From the NCBI RefSeq assembly GCF_003236395.1, contig NZ_POUD01000004.1, positions 1 through 64,000 of the forward strand: DNA of 64,000 nucleotides, read 5' to 3'. A program made the translations under genes and the position numbers. Positions 59,842-64,000 of the stretch are shown here, one piece after another. The stretch's first letter is position 1. Each line of letters opens with the position of its first letter. The stretch comes from Nonomuraea aridisoli. Lineage in GTDB: Bacteria; Actinomycetota; Actinomycetes; Streptosporangiales; Streptosporangiaceae. A model generated the notes under the pieces. It had not been told where the DNA came from, made no database searches, and was given only the letters and a program-made list of their open reading frames with translations.

Positions 59842-60618
59842 TCAGGGTGAGCGGGCGAGGTCGGCCTCGACGGCGGCCGCCGTACGGGAAAGGGCGTCGA
59901 CCAGCGTCGGCAGCCGGTGCCGGTCGTAGCGTGCGCTCGGCATCGACACCGACAGGCCGGCGAGGGCGTGCCCGTCGGGGGCCCGTACCGACACACCGAG
60001 CGCCACCACGCCGCGCTCCGAACGGCCCTGGTTGAGAGCGAAACCGTTGCGCCGCACGCGGGCCAGCTCGATCCGCAGCCGGTCCAGGTCGGGCCGCTCA
60101 GCGGGCCGGTCGGCGTAACGTCCGGCCGGATAGACCGCCTCCAGCTCCTCGTCGGTCAGCTCCGCCAGCAGCAGCAGCCCCGCCGTGGTGTGGTGGGCCG
60201 GGAACACCATGCCCTCGCGGGAGCCCACCCGCAGGCTCTGGAAGCACTCGACGCTGGCGATGAACCGGACCGTGTCCCCGGTGCGCACCGCCAGGTTCGC
60301 GGACTCGTCGAACATGCCGACCAGCCGGTGCAGGTGCGGCAGCGCCGCCGCCCGCACCCGAGACGCGGCCGAGGGCGAGTGGGCCGCGAGCTCCAGGACC
60401 GGGCCGGCCCGGTAGAGACGCCGTTCGTCCTGGACCGCGAAGTCGCGGTAGACCAGCATCGCGAGCAGCCGGTGGGCGGTGGAGCGGGCCACGCCCAGCC
60501 GCTCGGCGACCTCCGATACGGTCAGCTCACCCTCCAGCTGCAACATCGCGGCGATCCGCAGCGCGTGGTCCACGCTGTTGATCAGATAGGTCGGCGGATT
60601 CTTCAGCGGCTTGCCCAC
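59842..60618 (-). CDS. IclR family regulator of the gentisate operon
   Basis: The protein has 258 residues. The winged helix-turn-helix is SVDHALRIAAMLQLEGELTV and SEVAERLGVARSTAHRLLAM. The IclR effector domain follows (AHHTTAGLLLLAELTDEELE, VVALGVSVRAPDGHALAGLS). GTG 60618 is preferred over TTG 60636, because the TTG lies within the perfect dyad at 60628-60644. Divergent from the gentisate dioxygenase, which it probably controls in response to an aromatic acid. Confidence 0.85.
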   Translation of the reverse strand: MGKPLKNPPTYLINSVDHALRIAAMLQLEGELTVSEVAERLGVARSTAHRLLAMLVYRDFAVQDERRLYRAGPVLELAAHSPSAASRVRAAALPHLHRLVGMFDESANLAVRTGDTVRFIASVECFQSLRVGSREGMVFPAHHTTAGLLLLAELTDEELEAVYPAGRYADRPAERPDLDRLRIELARVRRNGFALNQGRSERGVVALGVSVRAPDGHALAGLSVSMPSARYDRHRLPTLVDALSRTAAAVEADLARSP

Positions 60619-60627
60619 AACCCCTCG

Positions 60628-60644
60628 ATTCTGCAACGCAGAAT
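60628..60644. promoter_or_regulatory. IclR operator
   Basis: ATTCTGCAACGCAGAAT is a perfect dyad with 7-bp arms and a 3-bp centre, lying ten bases upstream of the IclR start and 40 bases before the dioxygenase ATG. Confidence 0.75.
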
Positions 60645-60684
60645 TCCAGATTCCTCAAGGTGTCACGGCAGCAAGATTAGCCGT

Positions 60685-61830
60685 ATGACCATGTCAGAGT
60701 CCCCGGTGCGGCTGCGTGCGATCGACGCGCCGGACCAACCCGATGTCACCCCCGCGCTCGAGGACCTCTACCGAGGTTTCGAGCAGGAACTGCTCGTGCC
60801 GCTGTGGACGGAGATCGGCGACCTGATGCCGGCTCATCCCCGTTCGCGCGCGGTGCCCCACGTGTGGCGCTGGGAGAGCCTGCGGCGGCTCGCCGCACAG
60901 GCCGGCGACCTGGTCCCGGTCGGCCGCGGCGGTGAGCGGCGGGCGATCGCGCTGGCCAACCCCGCGCTGGGCGGACGGCCCTTCGCGACGCCGACGCTGT
61001 GGGCCGCGATCCAGTACCTGATGCCGGGGGAGGACGCCCCCGAGCACCGCCACACCCAGCACGCCTTCCGCTTCGTCGTCGAGGGCGAGGGCGTGTGGAC
61101 GGTCGTCGGCGGCGACGCGGTCCCGATGCGCCGCGGCGACTTCCTCCCGCAGGCCGGCTGGAACTGGCACGCCCACCACAACGCGACCCGCGAGCCGATG
61201 GCCTGGATCGACGGCCTGGACATCCCCTTCCAGTACGTCACCGAGGCGCAGTTCTTCGAGTTCGGCCGCGACGAGATCAGCGACGCCGAGCGGATCACCC
61301 CCGAGCGGTCCCGCTCCGAGCGGCTGTGGGGCCACCCCGGCCTGCGCCCGGTCTCGGCCGGCGAGCTCACCCCTGGCACCCCGCTGCTGTCGTACAAGTG
61401 GGAGTTCACCGACCGCGCCCTGGCCGACCAGCTCGCCCTGGAGGCCGAGGGCTTCGGCGGCACCGTCGAGCCCGGCCACGCCGCCGTCCGCTACGCCAAC
61501 CCCGCCACCGGCGCCGACGTGCTGCCCACGCTCCGCGCCGAGATGCACCGGATCGCGCGCGGCGCCGAGACCGCCCCGGTCCGCGAGACCGGTTCGTCGG
61601 TCTACCAGGTCTTCGACGGCTCCGGCACCGTGACCGTCGGCGACAGGACCTGGACGGTCACCCGCGGCGACCTGTTCACCGTCCCGTCCTGGGAGCCCTT
61701 CTCGGCCCGATCCGAGGCCGGCTCCACCGACTCCGACTCGGGCGCGCTGGACCTGTTCCGGTTCAGTGACTCGCCCGTCTTCGAGGCTCTCCAGCTCAAC
61801 CGCACTCAGCATGAAGGGACCACCCGGTGA
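60685..61830 (+). CDS. Gentisate 1,2-dioxygenase (bicupin)
   Basis: The protein has 381 residues. The first cupin has PGEDAPEHRHTQHAFRFVVE with GEGVWTVVGG, carrying the metal-binding His residues, and the GWNWHAHHN loop. The second, C-terminal cupin has SSVYQVFDGSGTVTVGDRTW and lacks the His pair, as usual in this family. It opens the gentisate ring to maleylpyruvate. First gene of the aromatic-acid operon; the next gene starts inside its stop (GTGA). Confidence 0.9.
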   Translation: MTMSESPVRLRAIDAPDQPDVTPALEDLYRGFEQELLVPLWTEIGDLMPAHPRSRAVPHVWRWESLRRLAAQAGDLVPVGRGGERRAIALANPALGGRPFATPTLWAAIQYLMPGEDAPEHRHTQHAFRFVVEGEGVWTVVGGDAVPMRRGDFLPQAGWNWHAHHNATREPMAWIDGLDIPFQYVTEAQFFEFGRDEISDAERITPERSRSERLWGHPGLRPVSAGELTPGTPLLSYKWEFTDRALADQLALEAEGFGGTVEPGHAAVRYANPATGADVLPTLRAEMHRIARGAETAPVRETGSSVYQVFDGSGTVTVGDRTWTVTRGDLFTVPSWEPFSARSEAGSTDSDSGALDLFRFSDSPVFEALQLNRTQHEGTTR

Positions 61831-62666
61831 AGCTCGCCACCCTCCGCGTCAACGGCTCGACCCGCGCCGTACGGCTCGACGGCGACCGGCTGGTCGACCT
61901 CGGCGCCGCCGACCTCGGCGAATTCCTCTCCCAGGAGGACTGGGCCGCCAAGGCCGCCGCCGACGCCGCCACGACGTACCCCGTCGAGGGCGCCGACTTC
62001 GCGCCGGTCGTCCCGCGGCCGTCGAAGGTCGTCTGCGTGGGCCTGAACTACAAGAACCACATCCAGGAGATGGGCCGCGACCTGCCGGAGCACCCCACCC
62101 TGTTCGCCAAGTTCGCCGACTGCCTCATCGGCGCCGCCGACGACATCGCCCGCCCGGAGGAGACCGCCGAGTTCGACTGGGAGGCCGAGCTCGCCGTCGT
62201 GATCGGAAAGCCGGTCCGCCGCGCCAAGGGCGCCGAGGCCGAGGCCGCCATCGCCGGCTTCACCGTGCTCAACGACATCACCTGCCGCGACTGGCAGTTC
62301 CGCACCCGCGAGTGGCTGCAGGGCAAGATGTGGGACTCCTCCACCCCGCTCGGCCCCTACCTCGTCACCCCCGGCGACCTGCCCGGCGGCGTCCGCCCCG
62401 AGCTCGAGGTCACCCTCAGCGTCGACGGCGAGGTCATGCAGCACGACAACACCGGCGACCTGCTCTTCGACCCGGTCGTGCTGGTCGAGTACGTCTCGAC
62501 CATCGTGCGCCTCAACCCCGGCGACGTCATCGCCACCGGCACCCCCGGCGGCGTCGGCCACGCCCGCACCCCCAAGCGCTACCTGACCGGCGGCGAGCGT
62601 GTCGTCACCGAGATCCAGGGCATCGGCCGGCTCGAGAACACCGTGGCCAAGGACGGGGCGGCCTGA
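61827..62666 (+). CDS. Fumarylpyruvate hydrolase (FAH family)
   Basis: The protein has 279 residues. Family markers are KVVCVGLNYKNHIQEMG, the metal-ligand Glu residues in TAEFDWEAELAVVIGKPVRR, GFTVLNDITCRDWQ, KMWDSSTPLGPYLVTP and GDVIATGTPGGVGHARTPKR. It cleaves fumarylpyruvate to fumarate and pyruvate, the last step of the pathway. GTG start overlapping the dioxygenase stop; its own stop overlaps the isomerase start. Confidence 0.9.
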   Translation: MKLATLRVNGSTRAVRLDGDRLVDLGAADLGEFLSQEDWAAKAAADAATTYPVEGADFAPVVPRPSKVVCVGLNYKNHIQEMGRDLPEHPTLFAKFADCLIGAADDIARPEETAEFDWEAELAVVIGKPVRRAKGAEAEAAIAGFTVLNDITCRDWQFRTREWLQGKMWDSSTPLGPYLVTPGDLPGGVRPELEVTLSVDGEVMQHDNTGDLLFDPVVLVEYVSTIVRLNPGDVIATGTPGGVGHARTPKRYLTGGERVVTEIQGIGRLENTVAKDGAA

Positions 62667-63367
62667 TGCGCCGTACCTTCGGCGACACCCTGGGCTGGAG
62701 CGAGACGGGCACCGGACTGCTCCTCGGCACCGCCGCCGGATGGGGCGAGGAGCAGTACCTCGCCCCCTCCGGGCTCCCCGGCTGGACCCGCAAGCACCTG
62801 GTGGCCCACGTGGCGGCGAACGCCGACGCGCTGGGCAACCTGGTGCACTGGGCCGCCACCGGCGAGAAGACCCCGATGTACGCCTCGCCCCAGCAGCGCG
62901 ACGCCGACATCGAGGCCGGCTCCCGCAAGCCGGCCGCCGAGCTGGCCGCCTGGCTGACCTCGTCCGCCGAACGGCTCGCCGCGGGCATCGCCGGGCTGGA
63001 CGACGACCAGTGGAACGCCGAGGTCGTCACCGCCCAGGGCCGTACCGTCCCCGCGACTGAGATCCCGTGGCTGCGCTCCCGCGAGGTCTGCGTCCACGCG
63101 GTCGACCTGGCCTCCGGCGTCGCCTTCGCCGACCTGCCCGCCGGCTTCCTGACGGCCCTGGCCGACGACATCGTCGCCAAGCGCGGCGGCGCCGCCGGTC
63201 CCGCGGCCGTCCTGGTCGCCACCGACACCGGGGACCGCTGGGAGCTGCCCGGCGAGGGCGAGCCCGCCGCCGTCGAGGGTCCGCTCGCCGACGTCGCGGC
63301 GTACCTCGCCGGACGCCCGCACTCCCTGAGCGGTCGTGCGCTGCCGGCTCTGCCGGCGTGGTTGTGA
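62666..63367 (+). CDS. Maleylpyruvate isomerase (mycothiol-dependent, DinB-like)
   Basis: The protein has 233 residues. The N-terminal four-helix domain (MDMPI) has TRKHLVAHVAANADALGNLV and the second metal-ligand block LRSREVCVHAVDLASG. The C-terminal domain is short. It converts maleylpyruvate to fumarylpyruvate using mycothiol, which supports an actinobacterial host. ATG overlaps the previous stop (TGATG). Confidence 0.9.
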   Translation: MRRTFGDTLGWSETGTGLLLGTAAGWGEEQYLAPSGLPGWTRKHLVAHVAANADALGNLVHWAATGEKTPMYASPQQRDADIEAGSRKPAAELAAWLTSSAERLAAGIAGLDDDQWNAEVVTAQGRTVPATEIPWLRSREVCVHAVDLASGVAFADLPAGFLTALADDIVAKRGGAAGPAAVLVATDTGDRWELPGEGEPAAVEGPLADVAAYLAGRPHSLSGRALPALPAWL

Positions 63368-63392
63368 GCGTCCTGCCTTCGAGGAGAGCAAC

Positions 63393-64000
63393 GTGACGAC
63401 GTCCCCCGCCTCCCCTGCCGACGTCCTGGTCGTCGGGGGTGGCATCGGCGGCTTGAGCGCGGCCTTCGCCCTGGCCCGCGAGGGGCTGCGGGTGCGCGTG
63501 CTGGAGCAGGCCCGGGAGTTCGGCGAGGTCGGCGCGGGCCTCCAGATCGCGCCCAACTGCACCCGGATCCTGCACGACTACGGCCTGCTGGAGGAGGCCA
63601 AGAGCCTCGGCGTGCTGCCGAGGAGCATGGTCATGCGCGACGCCGTCGACGGCAGCGAGCTGACCCGCCTGGACCTGCTCGACCTGGAACACGAGTACGG
63701 GTTCCCGTACATGGTCATCCACCGCAGCGACCTGCACGGCATCTTCCTGCGCGCCTGCCGGCGCGCGGGAGTCGACCTGGTCACCGACGCCCGCATCACC
63801 GCATACGAGAACACCGCGCCCGGCGCCCGGGTGCTGCTCGCGGACGGGCGCGCCGACCAGGCCCGGATCGTCATCGCCGCCGACGGCCTGCGCTCGGTCG
63901 CCCGCCGGTTGTTGTCCGACGACGAGCCGGTCAGCTCCTCCTACGTCGCCTACCGCGCCGCGGTGCCCATCGAGCAGGTCGGCAGGGACGTCGACCTCGG
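63393..64000 (+). CDS. FAD-dependent aromatic-acid hydroxylase (3-hydroxybenzoate 6-monooxygenase-like), partial
   Basis: Only the N-terminal 202 residues are in the window. The FAD-binding motif is VLVVGGGIGGLSAAFALARE, with the adjacent LEQAREFGEVGAGLQIAPNC and the DG motif region ARIVIAADGLRSVARRLL. The protein resembles 3-hydroxybenzoate 6-hydroxylase and salicylate hydroxylase. As every downstream enzyme here acts on gentisate, 3-hydroxybenzoate to gentisate is the best prediction. GTG start with GAGGAG six bases upstream. The gene continues past the right edge. Confidence 0.85.
   Translation, partial: MTTSPASPADVLVVGGGIGGLSAAFALAREGLRVRVLEQAREFGEVGAGLQIAPNCTRILHDYGLLEEAKSLGVLPRSMVMRDAVDGSELTRLDLLDLEHEYGFPYMVIHRSDLHGIFLRACRRAGVDLVTDARITAYENTAPGARVLLADGRADQARIVIAADGLRSVARRLLSDDEPVSSSYVAYRAAVPIEQVGRDVDL

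Noticed and set aside
1..64000. tRNA, rRNA, transposase, integrase or phage genes
   Set aside because: I searched by eye for these and saw none; the regions of decay have no terminal inverted repeats or target duplications that I could identify.

Overview
This 64 kb window is high-GC DNA with GC-rich third codon positions, frequent GTG starts and clear Shine-Dalgarno sites. Several gene types point to a filamentous actinomycete: F420-dependent oxidoreductases, a mycothiol-type maleylpyruvate isomerase, WXG100/EccC secretion genes, receptor Ser/Thr kinases, and DUF2267, DUF6221 and DUF1707 proteins. The order Streptosporangiales is a reasonable guess, but no rRNA gene is present to confirm it. 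The region looks chromosomal. I saw no tRNA, rRNA, CRISPR array, phage or insertion sequence.

Layout. 1-0.7 kb: remnants of an ABC-2 exporter and of a minus-strand gene. 0.7-10.2 kb: a six-bladed beta-propeller protein, an alpha/beta hydrolase, small membrane and hypothetical proteins, DUF2267, chorismate mutase, a dienelactone-hydrolase-like protein, a methyltransferase, a secreted serine protease and a secreted hypothetical. 10.2-13.2 kb: a decayed stretch with a frameshifted small gene, a membrane protein, a histidine kinase run into the rump of its response regulator, and a STAS protein. 13.5-16.5 kb: a secreted sugar dehydrogenase plus a Tat-exported TIM-barrel isomerase. 16.5-23.7 kb: a RibD-type reductase, a receptor Ser/Thr kinase, a SET protein, two convergent F420-dependent enzymes, and an MFS exporter with its TetR regulator and paired palindromic operators.

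23.7-31.9 kb holds a compact type VII secretion locus. A W-less WXG100 protein, a 1449-residue EccC/EssC-like ATPase with an N-terminal ubiquitin-like and FHA region, and a lipoprotein form one operon. A LysM-like membrane protein and a TPR protein run divergently. 32-33.5 kb: back-to-back gene remnants and a double-CHRD secreted protein. 33.7-36.3 kb: a 50-residue membrane protein, an alanine/glycine:cation symporter, a DUF1707 protein and a small secreted protein. 36.4-42.5 kb: an alpha-glucan utilisation cluster with a debranching enzyme divergent from lacI, a binding protein and two permeases, with paired LacI operators and no ATPase gene. 42.6-49.1 kb: a sulfotransferase, an ABC exporter, a hydrolase gene interrupted by an in-frame TGA, and a second receptor kinase divergent from an FHA plus helix-turn-helix protein.

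49.2-64 kb is dominated by small metabolic modules, each beside its own regulator: MFS/ArsR, TetR/SDR-SDR-ALDH, AKR/XRE, MerR/old yellow enzyme, TetR/deazaflavin nitroreductase, and IclR with a gentisate pathway operon that runs off the right edge. In five of these regions the operator can be read directly as dyads. At least six gene remnants or broken genes are scattered through the window.
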